From Roseateles toxinivorans (GTDB lineage: Bacteria; Pseudomonadota; Gammaproteobacteria; Burkholderiales; Burkholderiaceae_C): 39,224 nucleotides of DNA. Below the pieces are notes generated by a model, which saw nothing but the letters and a program-made list of their open reading frames with translations, was not told where the DNA came from and made no database searches. The position numbers and the translations under genes were made by a program. The stretch lies in the NCBI GenBank assembly GCA_945898095.1, contig CAMDHE010000033.1, positions 1-39,224 of the forward strand, written 5' to 3'. The first letter of the stretch is position 1. Each line of letters begins with the position of its first letter. Shown here piece by piece: positions 25,353 to 33,207 of the stretch.

Positions 25353-26411
25353 TCACATTGTGCCGGTCGCGGCGCCGGCGGGACGGTGCAGGGTGATCGG
25401 CTGCAGCGCCGCGGCATCGATCGAGCGCGCCCGCAACTGGCCGCAACCGGCGTCGACATCCTGGCCGGCCGAGTCGCGCAGCTTGGTCAGCACGCCGCGT
25501 TGATGCAACTCGGCCGCGATCGCCCGCGCCCTTGACTCGTCGGGCCGTTTGAACTCGAGGCCGTCCACCGCGTTGTACGGAATCATGTTCAGCAGCGCGT
25601 ATTTGCCCTTCAGCAGCCGCACGATGCCGTCGAGTTCGTCAGCACCATCGTTGATGCCTTCCAGCAGCGTCCATTGATACTGGATCGGGTAGCCGGTGGC
25701 GCGCGCATAGCGTTCGCCGAGGTCGACCAAATCGTCCGGCGTCATCCGTGGCGCGCGTGGCAGCAGCTGCTCGCGCAATCCCGGCTTGCTGCTGTGCAGC
25801 GACAAGGCCAGCGCCGGTTTCACCAAACCCTGCTGCAGTCGCTCGAACAAGCGCGGGTCGCCGACGCTGGAGAAAACCAGGTTCTTGTGGCCGATATTGC
25901 CTTGCGTGCCGAGCAGCTCGATCGCTGCCATCACGTTCTCGAGGTTGTGCGCCGGCTCGCCCATGCCCATGAAAACGACCTTGTTGACCGGCCGCAGCCG
26001 ACGCGCCAGCGCCACCTGGGCGATGATTTCGCCGCTGCTCAACTGGCGCAGCAAACCATCGCGCCCGGTCATGCAGAACAGGCAGCCGACCGCGCAACCG
26101 ACTTGGCTCGAGACGCACAGACCCCCGCGCGGCAGCAGCACGCTCTCGACCGTCTGCAAGTCCTGCAGTCCGACCAGCAGCCGCATTGAACCGTCTTCGC
26201 CTGGGTGGCTCGAGATCAGCCTGGCCAGGCCCTGCAGCATCTCGTCGATCGCCGGCAAACCGTCGCGCAATGTCTTCGGCAGATAGTTCTCGGGGCGCCT
26301 GCGGCCCTGATCGCGCGGACGGCATTGCACCCAGTCGCGCAGCAAGCGCTGCTGATGCTCGGTTCTGGCGCCGAGTGCGCGCAGGCCTTGCTGGATGTCT
26401 TCGATGCGCAT
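25353..26411 (-). CDS. Radical SAM methyltransferase, RlmN/Cfr family (divergent paralog)
   Basis: A 352-residue enzyme with the RlmN/Cfr signature. The iron-sulfur cluster motif is Cys106-Cys110-Cys113 in VGCAVGCLFCMTG, and the catalytic pair is likely Cys99 (GLCVSSQVGC) and Cys323 (VDAGCGQLRAR), matching Cys118 and Cys355 of E. coli RlmN. The VFMGMGEPAHNLENV and LALSLHSSKP motifs are present. The N terminus is much shorter and unlike the usual RlmN (no FRAxQLfkWIyxxg), so this is probably a paralog of the housekeeping RlmN, which would lie elsewhere. The family methylates C2 or C8 of adenosine in 23S rRNA or tRNA; the exact target cannot be read from sequence. It is the first gene of the run with the RIO kinase, mfd and serB. 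Confidence 0.87.
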   Translation of the reverse strand: MRIEDIQQGLRALGARTEHQQRLLRDWVQCRPRDQGRRRPENYLPKTLRDGLPAIDEMLQGLARLISSHPGEDGSMRLLVGLQDLQTVESVLLPRGGLCVSSQVGCAVGCLFCMTGRDGLLRQLSSGEIIAQVALARRLRPVNKVVFMGMGEPAHNLENVMAAIELLGTQGNIGHKNLVFSSVGDPRLFERLQQGLVKPALALSLHSSKPGLREQLLPRAPRMTPDDLVDLGERYARATGYPIQYQWTLLEGINDGADELDGIVRLLKGKYALLNMIPYNAVDGLEFKRPDESRARAIAAELHQRGVLTKLRDSAGQDVDAGCGQLRARSIDAAALQPITLHRPAGAATGTM

Positions 26412-26414
26412 GGA

Positions 26415-26441
26415 GGCAGGGTCGGGCAGGGTCGGGCAGGG
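26415..26441. repeat. Short 10-bp tandem repeat at the 5' side of the RlmN-like gene
   Basis: The unit GTCGGGCAGG occurs twice in a row (26421-26430, 26431-26440), preceded by a partial copy. It begins four bases upstream of the ATG at 26411, exactly where a Shine-Dalgarno sequence would be expected, but on the minus strand it reads as C-rich and offers no AGGAG-like site. Confidence 0.8.
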
Positions 26442-26531
26442 GAGCCGGGATTATCCCTGCTGGCGCAGCCGGCTGACCTGTGCCTTGAAGCCACAGCCAG
26501 GAAAAAACGCTGTGCTTGGGCGCTTTCACCC

Positions 26532-26571
26532 TATAGTCGGCTCACACCGCAGCAAGCGGGAACCCGAGGAG
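26532..26571 (+). promoter_or_regulatory. Candidate -10 element and ribosome-binding site of the Bug gene
   Basis: TATAGT (26532-26537) lies 41 bases before the ATG; no good -35 exists at normal spacing. A strong ribosome-binding site AGGAG (26567-26571), seven bases before ATG 26579, confirms the start. Confidence 0.5.
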
Positions 26572-26578
26572 ACAAAAA

Positions 26579-27544
26579 ATGTTGAAACGCAGAACCTTCG
26601 CGCTGGCCGCTGCGGCCAGCCTCTCCCCGCTGCCGCTGTTTGCGCAGTCGAGCCAGCCGGTGCGCATCATCGTGGGCTTCCCGCCGGGCGGCGGCACCGA
26701 CATCCTGGCCCGGGTGCTGGCGCAAAAACTGACAGTGATGTGGAACGTCCAGGTGCTGGTCGAAAACCGGGCCGGCGCGACTGGCGTGATCGCTGCCGAC
26801 TATCTTTCCAAGCAGGCGCCCGATGGCACATCGCTGATGATGGCCCATATCAACAGCCATGCGATCGCGCCAGCGTTGTTCCCGAAAATTCCTTACCAGG
26901 TCGAGCGCGACTTCACGCCGGCGGTGCTGGTCGGTGTGACACCGAATTTGCTGATCTGCGGCGAGCAGCAGGCAGCCCGCACGGTCAAGGATCTGGTCGA
27001 GTTGTGCCGCAAGAATCCCGGTCGCATCACCTTCGGTTCGGCCGGCAACGGCTCGGCCCAGCATCTGGCGCTGGAAATGTTCAAGCTGGGCGCTGGCATC
27101 GATGCGATCCATGTGCCTTACAAGGGCTCCGGTCCGATGCTGACCGACCTGATGGGTGGCCAGATCCAGTACAGCTTCGACACCATGACAGCCGCCACGC
27201 CGCATGTGAAAAGCGGCAAGGTGTTTGCGATCGCCCAGACCCGACTGCAGCGTAGCGGGGCCCACCCGACAGTGCCGACGATGGCCGAATCTGGCTTTCC
27301 CGGCTATGAGGCCACCACCTGGTACGGCTTGGCCGGGCCGGCCAAGATGGCGCCCGCCTTGGTTCGCCATATCAATGAAGATGTGAACAAAGTCCTGGCC
27401 ATGCCCGATGTGCAGGAACGCTTCGCCCAATATGGCGCTGAAGATGGTGGCGGATCGGCCGAGAAGTTCTCGATCTTCATCCAGGCCGAGATGCGCAAAT
27501 GGGCCAAGGTGGTGAAAGACGCCAATGTGAAGATGGACGCATGA
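26579..27544 (+). CDS. Tripartite tricarboxylate transporter substrate-binding protein (Bug family)
   Basis: A 321-residue periplasmic binding protein. A signal peptide is visible (MLKRRTFALAAAASLSPLPLFAQ, cleavage near residue 22). Then comes the Bug signature VRIIVGFPPGGGTDILARVLAQKL, the VENRAGATGVIAADYLSKQAPDG region, VPYKGSGPMLTDLMGGQIQYSFDT, and the C-terminal WYGLAGPAKMAPALVRHINEDVNKVL segment. Bug proteins bind carboxylates or other small anions for TctAB-type transport, but no tctA or tctB gene is nearby; orphan Bug genes are common in Burkholderiales. The stop overlaps the CoA-transferase start (ATGA). Context suggests a role in uptake or sensing of a carboxylic acid that is then activated as a CoA ester. 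Confidence 0.94.
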   Translation: MLKRRTFALAAAASLSPLPLFAQSSQPVRIIVGFPPGGGTDILARVLAQKLTVMWNVQVLVENRAGATGVIAADYLSKQAPDGTSLMMAHINSHAIAPALFPKIPYQVERDFTPAVLVGVTPNLLICGEQQAARTVKDLVELCRKNPGRITFGSAGNGSAQHLALEMFKLGAGIDAIHVPYKGSGPMLTDLMGGQIQYSFDTMTAATPHVKSGKVFAIAQTRLQRSGAHPTVPTMAESGFPGYEATTWYGLAGPAKMAPALVRHINEDVNKVLAMPDVQERFAQYGAEDGGGSAEKFSIFIQAEMRKWAKVVKDANVKMDA

Positions 27545-28761
27545 CGGTAGCGCCGAAGCGGCCACAGCCGCTGGCCGGGGTTCGCGTGCTCGATGTCAGC
27601 CAGGTGATGGCCGGGCCTTACGCCTGCATGCTGCTCGGCGACATGGGCGCCGATGTGATCAAGATCGAGCCGCCCAAGAGCGGCGACCAGACGCGCGGTG
27701 CGATGGGCTTCAAGCTCAAGGGCAACGACAGCATGGGCTTCCTCAACATGAACCGCAACAAGCGCAGCGTCACGCTGAACTTGAAGTCTGCGGCCGGGCG
27801 GGCGCTGCTGTTCAAGCTGGTTGAAAGCGCTGACATCCTGGTCGAAAACTACCGTCCCGGCGTGATGAAGCGTCTGGGCATCGACTATGAGGCCTGCCAG
27901 AAAGTCAACCCGCGGCTGGTCTATGTCAGTATCTCGGGCTTTGGCCAGACCGGCCCCTGGGCCGATCGGCCCGGTTTCGACCTGATGGCGCAAGCCATGT
28001 CGGGCGTGATGAGCGTCACCGGCTACCCCGACGGCCCGCCGGTAAAAGCCGGCGTGCCGGTGGCCGACATCGGCTGCGCGCTGTTTGCCACCTATGCCGC
28101 GCTTTCTGCCTATATCGGCAGCCGTGCCACCGGCCTGGGTCAGTACATTGACGCCTCCTTGTTCGATTCGGCGATGGCTTTTTCGATCTGGGATATGTCC
28201 GAATATTGGGGCACCGGGCGCCCGCCCGAGCCGCTTGGAACTGCCAACCGGATGAGCGCGCCTTACCAGGCGATGGCTTGCGCCGACGGCCATTTCGTCA
28301 TGGGCGCGACCAACCAGAAGCTCTGGCACAAGCTCTGCGTGACCTTGCAGCGCAGCGATCTGCTCGACGACGCACGCTTTTGCAGCGTCTCGCTGCGCCT
28401 GGCCAATCGATTGGCGCTGGTGGCCTTGCTGGAGCAAAGTTTTATCCAGCAGTCCAGCGCTTACTGGGTCGACCATTTGCTGGCGGCCGGCATCCCGGCG
28501 GGCCCGATCCTCAGCTACCCGCAAGCCTTTGAGGGCGCGCATGGTGTGGCGCGCCAGATGCGCATCGAGATCGATCATCCGGTCGAGGGCAAGGTGCCCA
28601 ATATCGGCTTTGCCGTCAAGCTGTCGGGTACGCCGCAGCAGGTGCGCCGTCATCCGCCGCTGCTGGGTGAACATACCGGCGAGTTGCTCGCCGAACTGGG
28701 CTTGGGTGCAGCCGAGATCGCCGCCTTGCAGGAACAAGGAGCTTTTGCCGATGAGCATTGA
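27541..28761 (+). CDS. CaiB/BaiF family (family III) CoA-transferase
   Basis: A 406-residue family III CoA-transferase, which moves CoA between carboxylic acids. Characteristic segments are LAGVRVLDVSQVMAGPYACMLLGDMGADVIKIEPP at the N terminus, the NRNKRSVTLNLKS motif, VENYRPGVMKRLG, YVSISGFGQTGPWADRPGFD with the catalytic Asp147 (equivalent to Asp169 of formyl-CoA transferase), and QYIDASLFDSAMAF. The substrate cannot be assigned. The start ATG at 27541 overlaps the Bug stop, and the last 11 bases overlap the crotonase start, so the three genes form a tight operon. Confidence 0.94.
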   Translation: MTVAPKRPQPLAGVRVLDVSQVMAGPYACMLLGDMGADVIKIEPPKSGDQTRGAMGFKLKGNDSMGFLNMNRNKRSVTLNLKSAAGRALLFKLVESADILVENYRPGVMKRLGIDYEACQKVNPRLVYVSISGFGQTGPWADRPGFDLMAQAMSGVMSVTGYPDGPPVKAGVPVADIGCALFATYAALSAYIGSRATGLGQYIDASLFDSAMAFSIWDMSEYWGTGRPPEPLGTANRMSAPYQAMACADGHFVMGATNQKLWHKLCVTLQRSDLLDDARFCSVSLRLANRLALVALLEQSFIQQSSAYWVDHLLAAGIPAGPILSYPQAFEGAHGVARQMRIEIDHPVEGKVPNIGFAVKLSGTPQQVRRHPPLLGEHTGELLAELGLGAAEIAALQEQGAFADEH

Positions 28762-29533
28762 ACCTGGCCAGGTCCGTCTGAGCATCTCGCAGGGCGTTGC
28801 CGCGCTGATCTTCGACCGCCCGGCAGCGCGCAATGCGATGACCTGGGCGATGTACGAGCAATTGCAGCAGATCTGCGAACAACTCGCCACCGATAGCAGC
28901 GTTCGCGTCGTGACCCTGCGCGGCGCCGGCGGTCAGGCCTTTGTCGCCGGCACCGACATCGCGCAGTTCAGCGGTTTTCAGACCGGCGAGGACGGCGTCG
29001 CCTACGAGCGCCAGATCGACCGCTGCATCGGCCTGCTCGAAGCCTTGCCGATGCCGACCATCGCGGTGATTGAAGGCTGGGCGGTGGGGGGCGGCCTGGC
29101 GATCGCCACTGCTTGCGATTTCCGCATTGCCGGCAGCGGCGCCCGCTTTGGTGTGCCGATTGCCCGGACGCTGGGCAACTGCCTGTCGGTTGCCAATCTG
29201 GCCCGGATGACGGCCGCCCTGGGCATGCAGCGCGTCAAGCGCATGCTGCTGCGCGCCGAGATGTTGACTGCCGATGAATGCGCCGCCTGTGGCTATCTGC
29301 AGCAGGTCTGCGCACCGGCCGATCTCGATGCCTGTCTGGCCGCGCTTTGTGCAGAGTTGGCGGCGCTCGCACCTGTCACCCAGGCGGTTTCCAAGGAAGC
29401 GCTGCGCCGCCTGGCATTGGCCGCGTTGCCTGAAGGTGAAGACCTGATCCGGCGCAGCTATGGCAGCGACGATTTCCACGAAGGCGTCAACGCCTTTGTG
29501 CAGCGCAGGCCGCCGCAATGGCAGGGCCGTTGA
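28751..29533 (+). CDS. Crotonase-fold protein (enoyl-CoA hydratase/isomerase family) with altered active site
   Basis: A 260-residue crotonase. The fold is clear: ALIFDRPAARNAMTWAMYEQL, the oxyanion-hole segment GQAFVAGTDIAQF, and PTIAVIEGWAVGGGLAIATACDFRIA with the second oxyanion Gly. In enoyl-CoA hydratases the next motif is FGxPE...G with one catalytic Glu, and a second Glu follows about 20 residues later. Here the segment is FGVPIARTLGNCLSVANLA, so the first Glu is replaced by Ile and the second is not evident. The protein may therefore catalyse another crotonase reaction or use other residues. It overlaps the CoA-transferase gene by 11 bases, which implies a CoA-ester substrate from the same pathway. 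Confidence 0.88.
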   Translation: MSIEPGQVRLSISQGVAALIFDRPAARNAMTWAMYEQLQQICEQLATDSSVRVVTLRGAGGQAFVAGTDIAQFSGFQTGEDGVAYERQIDRCIGLLEALPMPTIAVIEGWAVGGGLAIATACDFRIAGSGARFGVPIARTLGNCLSVANLARMTAALGMQRVKRMLLRAEMLTADECAACGYLQQVCAPADLDACLAALCAELAALAPVTQAVSKEALRRLALAALPEGEDLIRRSYGSDDFHEGVNAFVQRRPPQWQGR

Positions 29534-29548
29534 AGGGCGGCTTCTAGA

Positions 29549-30277
29549 ATGCCGGCAATGTCCGATTCCGTTTCTGGCTTGTCGCCCCGTTGCTATGCCC
29601 TGGTGCCCGCCGCCGGGGCTGGGGTACGTTCCGGGGCCGAAGGGCCAAAGCAATATGTGCAATTGGCCGGGCGCGCAATGCTGGCGCACACGCTGGATGC
29701 GCTGCTGCAGGTGCCGGGTCTGACCGCGACCCTGGTGGTGCTGGCGCCCGATGACGATCAATTCGAAGCGGCGCTGCCCGATATTCAAGGCCAGGCGGTC
29801 TGGGTCGCGCGCTGCGGCGGATCGACCCGTGCGCAAAGCGTCGCCAAGGGCCTGGATCAGCTGCTGGCAAGCGGCGCGCAGCCGCAGGACTGGGTGCTGG
29901 TGCATGACGCGGCGCGCTGCCTGTTGCGGCCCGAATGGGTCACGGACTTGATCGAGGCCTGTCTGGATGATCCGGTTGGCGGTCTGCTGGCCTGTCCGCT
30001 GCCGGATACCTTGAAAGCCTCGCAGGCTGGTCGCGTCAGCGCCACCATCGATCGGCAGCAAAAATGGGCCGCGCAGACGCCACAGATGTTCCGGCTGGGG
30101 CAATTGCAAGCGGCGCTGGCCCAGGCCGTCAGCGACGGCATCGTGGTCACCGACGAGGCCAGCGCGATCGAGGCGCAAGGCCAGCAGCCTTTGCTGCTCG
30201 AGGCCTCGCTGGAGAATTTCAAGGTCACCTGGCCGGCCGATTTCGCGCTGGCCGAACGCTTGTTGAAAAGCCGCTGA
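29549..30277 (+). CDS. ispD: 2-C-methyl-D-erythritol 4-phosphate cytidylyltransferase
   Basis: A 242-residue IspD of the non-mevalonate isoprenoid pathway, which joins CTP to methylerythritol phosphate. The nucleotide-binding loop is [20 protein letters not shown] (residues 17-36, with the essential Arg and Lys). Also visible are [25 protein letters not shown], and the [18 protein letters not shown] region and [10 protein letters not shown] near the C terminus. ATG 29549 is used; ATG 29558 is an alternative, and neither has a clear ribosome-binding site. It follows the crotonase by 15 bases and precedes ispF by ten. Confidence 0.95.
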   Translation: MPAMSDSVSGLSPRCYALVPAAGAGVRSGAEGPKQYVQLAGRAMLAHTLDALLQVPGLTATLVVLAPDDDQFEAALPDIQGQAVWVARCGGSTRAQSVAKGLDQLLASGAQPQDWVLVHDAARCLLRPEWVTDLIEACLDDPVGGLLACPLPDTLKASQAGRVSATIDRQQKWAAQTPQMFRLGQLQAALAQAVSDGIVVTDEASAIEAQGQQPLLLEASLENFKVTWPADFALAERLLKSR

Positions 30278-30287
30278 GGAGCAAGGC

Positions 30288-30767
30288 ATGAAGATTCGAA
30301 TCGGCGAAGGCTGGGACACCCATGCCCTGGTCACCGGCCGGCCTTTGGTGCTGGGCGGCATCACCATCCCGCACAGCCATGGCCTGCTCGGACATTCCGA
30401 CGCCGATGCGCTGGCGCATGCAATCACCGATGCGCTGCTTGGCGCCGCCGCAATGGGCGACATCGGCAAGCTTTTTCCGGATAACTCCGCCGAGTTCAAG
30501 GGCGCTGATTCGATGCTGCTGCTGGCCAATGCCTATGCGCAAGTGCAAGCCGCTGGTTGGCAGATCGTCAATATCGACTCGACCATCATCGCCCAGGCGC
30601 CGAAGATGGCGCCGCATATCCCCGCCATGCGCGCAAGGCTGGCCCAGGCGCTGGGCATCGATGCCGCGCAGGTCAATGTCAAAGCCAAGACCGCCGAAAA
30701 AATGGGCCCGGTCGGCGAAGGTCTGGCGATCGAGGCCAGGGCGGTTTGTCTGCTGACTGCCGTCTGA
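30288..30767 (+). CDS. ispF: 2-C-methyl-D-erythritol 2,4-cyclodiphosphate synthase
   Basis: A 159-residue IspF, which cyclises CDP-methylerythritol 2-phosphate. The metal ligands are visible: Asp10 and His12 in [11 protein letters not shown], and His44 in [24 protein letters not shown]. The KLFPD motif and the conserved C-terminal part [27 protein letters not shown] are also present. It directly follows ispD, the usual order in betaproteobacteria. No strong terminator follows; the 3' gap begins a long non-coding stretch. Confidence 0.96.
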   Translation: MKIRIGEGWDTHALVTGRPLVLGGITIPHSHGLLGHSDADALAHAITDALLGAAAMGDIGKLFPDNSAEFKGADSMLLLANAYAQVQAAGWQIVNIDSTIIAQAPKMAPHIPAMRARLAQALGIDAAQVNVKAKTAEKMGPVGEGLAIEARAVCLLTAV

Positions 30768-31197
30768 TCGCGGGCCGCTTGGCTTGGGATAATTTTTTCC
30801 ACTGTTCCAGGCTTGCCGGTCTTCGTGGAGCCGGCGCAGGGCCAGGGCTTGCGCCGGACCAACCCAAAGGATGCTCTGCATAACCCCTCACGGCTTGTGC
30901 TAGCCCGGCCTCAGGCGGTCTGCGGCGTTGCATTTATTGCCAATAGCACGCGCTATTGGCCGCAAAATGCGCCTTGCATCCCATCCCGATCCGCGCTGCA
31001 CACAGTCGCGTTGAGTTATGCAGAGCATCCCTTATGCCCGGCTCCAGCCCTGTCCCTGCGCCGTCTGCGCTGGTGGAGCGAAAAACTGTGCTGCGGAAAA
31101 TTTACCTTTCTGGCACCGCAATACCGGCGGAAAAATCGTGGCAGTTAGCCGCCAGCCTGATCCGGAATTCCGGTAAATTCGACCCCGCCAGTTCCTT
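30768..31197. other. 430-base non-coding stretch between ispF and the MFS-PlsC gene
   Basis: No convincing gene is present. From left to right it holds an extended -10-like motif TGGGATAAT (about 30785-30793, low confidence), a hairpin with 8-bp arms CCGGCGCA/TGCGCCGG (30831-30838 and 30850-30857) without a T-run, a 162-bp palindromic MITE-like element (30869-31030), and an upstream region of the MFS-PlsC gene with a perfect palindrome CCGGAATTCCGG (31162-31173) followed directly by TAAATT. Confidence 0.6.
30869..31030. mobile_element. Candidate MITE (162 bp) with perfect 16-bp terminal inverted repeats
   Basis: The left end GGATGCTCTGCATAAC (30869-30884) and right end GTTATGCAGAGCATCC (31015-31030) are exact inverse complements. 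The centre is a second palindrome, GCCAATAGC (30939-30947) and GCTATTGGC (30952-30960) with a four-base loop, extended outward by GCATTT (30930-30935) and AAATGC (30965-30970). The whole unit could fold as one long imperfect hairpin. No open frame of transposase length is inside. No clear target-site duplication is visible at the flanks, so an origin from an IS is inferred from the ends only. Confidence 0.62.
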
Positions 31198-33129
31198 ATG
31201 ACTCAAGCCATCGACAAGGGCCGCATGACACCGAACCCGCCAGCCGATCCGGCAGCACATCCGAACCAGTTCGCCCTGCTGGGGCAGCGACGTTTCGCGC
31301 CTTTTTTCTGGACCCAGTTCCTCGGCGCCGGCAACGACAACCTGTTCAAGTTCGCTTTTACCGTGATGGTGACCTACCAGATCGAAGTCAGCTGGCTGGC
31401 ACCGAAGATGGCAGGCCTGGTGATCGCTGCGCTGTTCATCCTACCCTTTTTGCTGTTTTCGGCGACCAGTGGTCAGTTGACCGACAAATACGACAAGACC
31501 AGCGTGATCCGTTGCGTCAAATGGCTGGAGATCGCGATCATGCTGCTCGCGGCCTACGGCTTCTGGGTCGTGAACATGCCGGTGTTGCTGGCCTGCGTGT
31601 TCCTGATGGGTTTGCATTCCACCTTGTTCGGCCCGGTGAAGTTCGCTTATCTGCCGCAGCATCTGAGCGAGCGCGAGCTGACGGGCGGCAACGGCATGGT
31701 CGAAATGGGCACCTTCGTGGCGATCCTGCTCGGCCAGGTGGCGGGCGGCCTGCTGGTGGCTGTGCCTGAATTGGGTCGGCATTATGTGGCCCTGGCCTGC
31801 GTCGGCGTCGCCTTGCTCGGGCGCATCACCGCACAGGCGATTCCGGCCTCGCCGTCGACCGATCCGGGGCTGCAGATCAACTGGAACCCGTTCACCGAGA
31901 CTTGGCGCAACCTCTTGCTGGCCCGCGGCAACATCGTCGTGTTCCGGTCCCTGCTGGGCATCTCGTGGATGTGGTTCTTCGGTGCGGTGTTTCTGGCGCA
32001 GTTCCCGTCATTCGCGAAGGATGTGCTGCATGGCGATGAACAAGTCGCTTCGCTGCTGCTGGTGGTGTTTTCGATCGGCATCGGCACCGGCTCGCTGCTG
32101 TGCGAATTGCTCAGCAAGCGCCATGTCGAGATCGGCCTGGTGCCTCTGGGCGCGATCGGTATGAGTCTGTTCGCCATCGACCTGTACTTCGCTTCGCGCG
32201 GCCTGCCTTCGGCCGGGACGCTGGGCCTGCGCGAGTTCCTGGCCTTGCCAGCGCATTGGCGCGTGATGGCCGACCTGGCGCTGCTGTCGCTGTTCGCCGG
32301 CCTGTTCAGCGTGCCGATGTATGCGTTGATCCAGTTGCGCTCGCAGCCCAGCCACCGGGCGCGCATCATCGCAGCCAACAATATCCTGAACGCCTTGTTC
32401 ATGATCATCAGCTCGATTGGCGCTGGGGCGCTGCTGGCCGTGAACTTCACGATTCCCGAGATATTCCTGATCACCGCCTTGCTCAATGCGGTGGTGGCCT
32501 TTTACATCTTTATGCTGGTGCCCGAGTATTTCCTGCGTTTTGTTGCTTTCATGCTGACGCGGATCGTCTACCGGTTCAAGTTGCGGGGCGACGAACATAT
32601 CCCGGCGACGGGCGCCGCGATCCTGGTCTGCAACCATGTCAGCTTCATCGACCCGGTGCTGCTGATGGCGGCCAGCCCGCGTCCGATCCGTTTCATCATG
32701 GACCACCGGATCTTCAAGCTGCCGCTGCTGGGTTGGTTCTTCAAGCTCGCCAAGGCGATTCCGATCGCGTCGCAACGCGAGGATCCGGCGATTTACCAAC
32801 AGGCCTTCGAACAGGCCCGGCAAGTGCTCGACGAGGGTGACCTGCTGTGCATCTTCCCCGAGGGCGCGCTCACCCGCGATGGTGAGTTGGCTGAGTTCAA
32901 GGCCGGCGTGATGAAGCTGCTCGAAGGCCGGCCGGTACCGGTGGTGCCGATGGCCTTGCAGAACTTATGGGGCTCGTACTTTTCACGCTTCGAAGGCAAG
33001 GCGATGAGCAAGCCGTTCCGGCGCGGCTGGTTCAGCCAGGTCGGCCTGGTCGCCGATGCCCCGATTGCTGCTGCCGATGTGACGCCGCAGTTGCTGCGTG
33101 AGCGGGTATTGAGGTTGCTGGCTTCGTGA
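31198..33129 (+). CDS. MFS transporter fused to PlsC-type acyltransferase
   Basis: A 643-residue inner-membrane protein in two parts. Residues about 20-435 form an MFS transporter of the LplT type (QFLGAGNDNLFKFAFTVMVTYQ, LTDKYDKTSVIRCVKWLEI, and about 12 hydrophobic segments). Residues about 455-640 form a PlsC/GPAT-type acyltransferase with HxxxxD in VCNHVSFIDPVLL (His near 478), FPEGALTRDGELAEFKAGVMKL near 551, and PVPVVPMAL. In relatives such as E. coli, LplT flips lysophospholipid and Aas reacylates it; here transporter and acyltransferase are in one chain and no acyl-ACP synthetase domain is attached. ATG 31198 is used; ATG 31225 is also possible. It is likely a membrane-lipid remodelling protein. 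Confidence 0.9.
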   Translation: MTQAIDKGRMTPNPPADPAAHPNQFALLGQRRFAPFFWTQFLGAGNDNLFKFAFTVMVTYQIEVSWLAPKMAGLVIAALFILPFLLFSATSGQLTDKYDKTSVIRCVKWLEIAIMLLAAYGFWVVNMPVLLACVFLMGLHSTLFGPVKFAYLPQHLSERELTGGNGMVEMGTFVAILLGQVAGGLLVAVPELGRHYVALACVGVALLGRITAQAIPASPSTDPGLQINWNPFTETWRNLLLARGNIVVFRSLLGISWMWFFGAVFLAQFPSFAKDVLHGDEQVASLLLVVFSIGIGTGSLLCELLSKRHVEIGLVPLGAIGMSLFAIDLYFASRGLPSAGTLGLREFLALPAHWRVMADLALLSLFAGLFSVPMYALIQLRSQPSHRARIIAANNILNALFMIISSIGAGALLAVNFTIPEIFLITALLNAVVAFYIFMLVPEYFLRFVAFMLTRIVYRFKLRGDEHIPATGAAILVCNHVSFIDPVLLMAASPRPIRFIMDHRIFKLPLLGWFFKLAKAIPIASQREDPAIYQQAFEQARQVLDEGDLLCIFPEGALTRDGELAEFKAGVMKLLEGRPVPVVPMALQNLWGSYFSRFEGKAMSKPFRRGWFSQVGLVADAPIAAADVTPQLLRERVLRLLAS

Positions 33130-33207
33130 GCTCGGCTGGCTGGCTTTTCCGGCTGGCCTGAACGCGACTCTGCTTGCCGGCGTCCCTGAACCGGCACGGC
33201 CCCGTCT

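Noticed and set aside
26395-27255. A 286-codon plus-strand frame overlapping the Bug gene
   Set aside because: The Bug frame has a signal peptide, AGGAG and full family motifs; the overlapping frame is a shadow.
27304-28890. A 528-codon minus-strand frame over the CoA-transferase
   Set aside because: It is antisense to a clear CaiB family gene and has no coding signature of its own.
28616-30529. A 637-codon minus-strand frame across the crotonase, ispD and ispF genes
   Set aside because: It overlaps three well-identified genes, is dominated by Arg/Gln/His and resembles no family, so it is a compositional shadow.
30831-30857. A hairpin after ispF considered as its terminator
   Set aside because: The 8-bp stem is good but no T-run follows on the plus strand, so intrinsic termination is unsupported.
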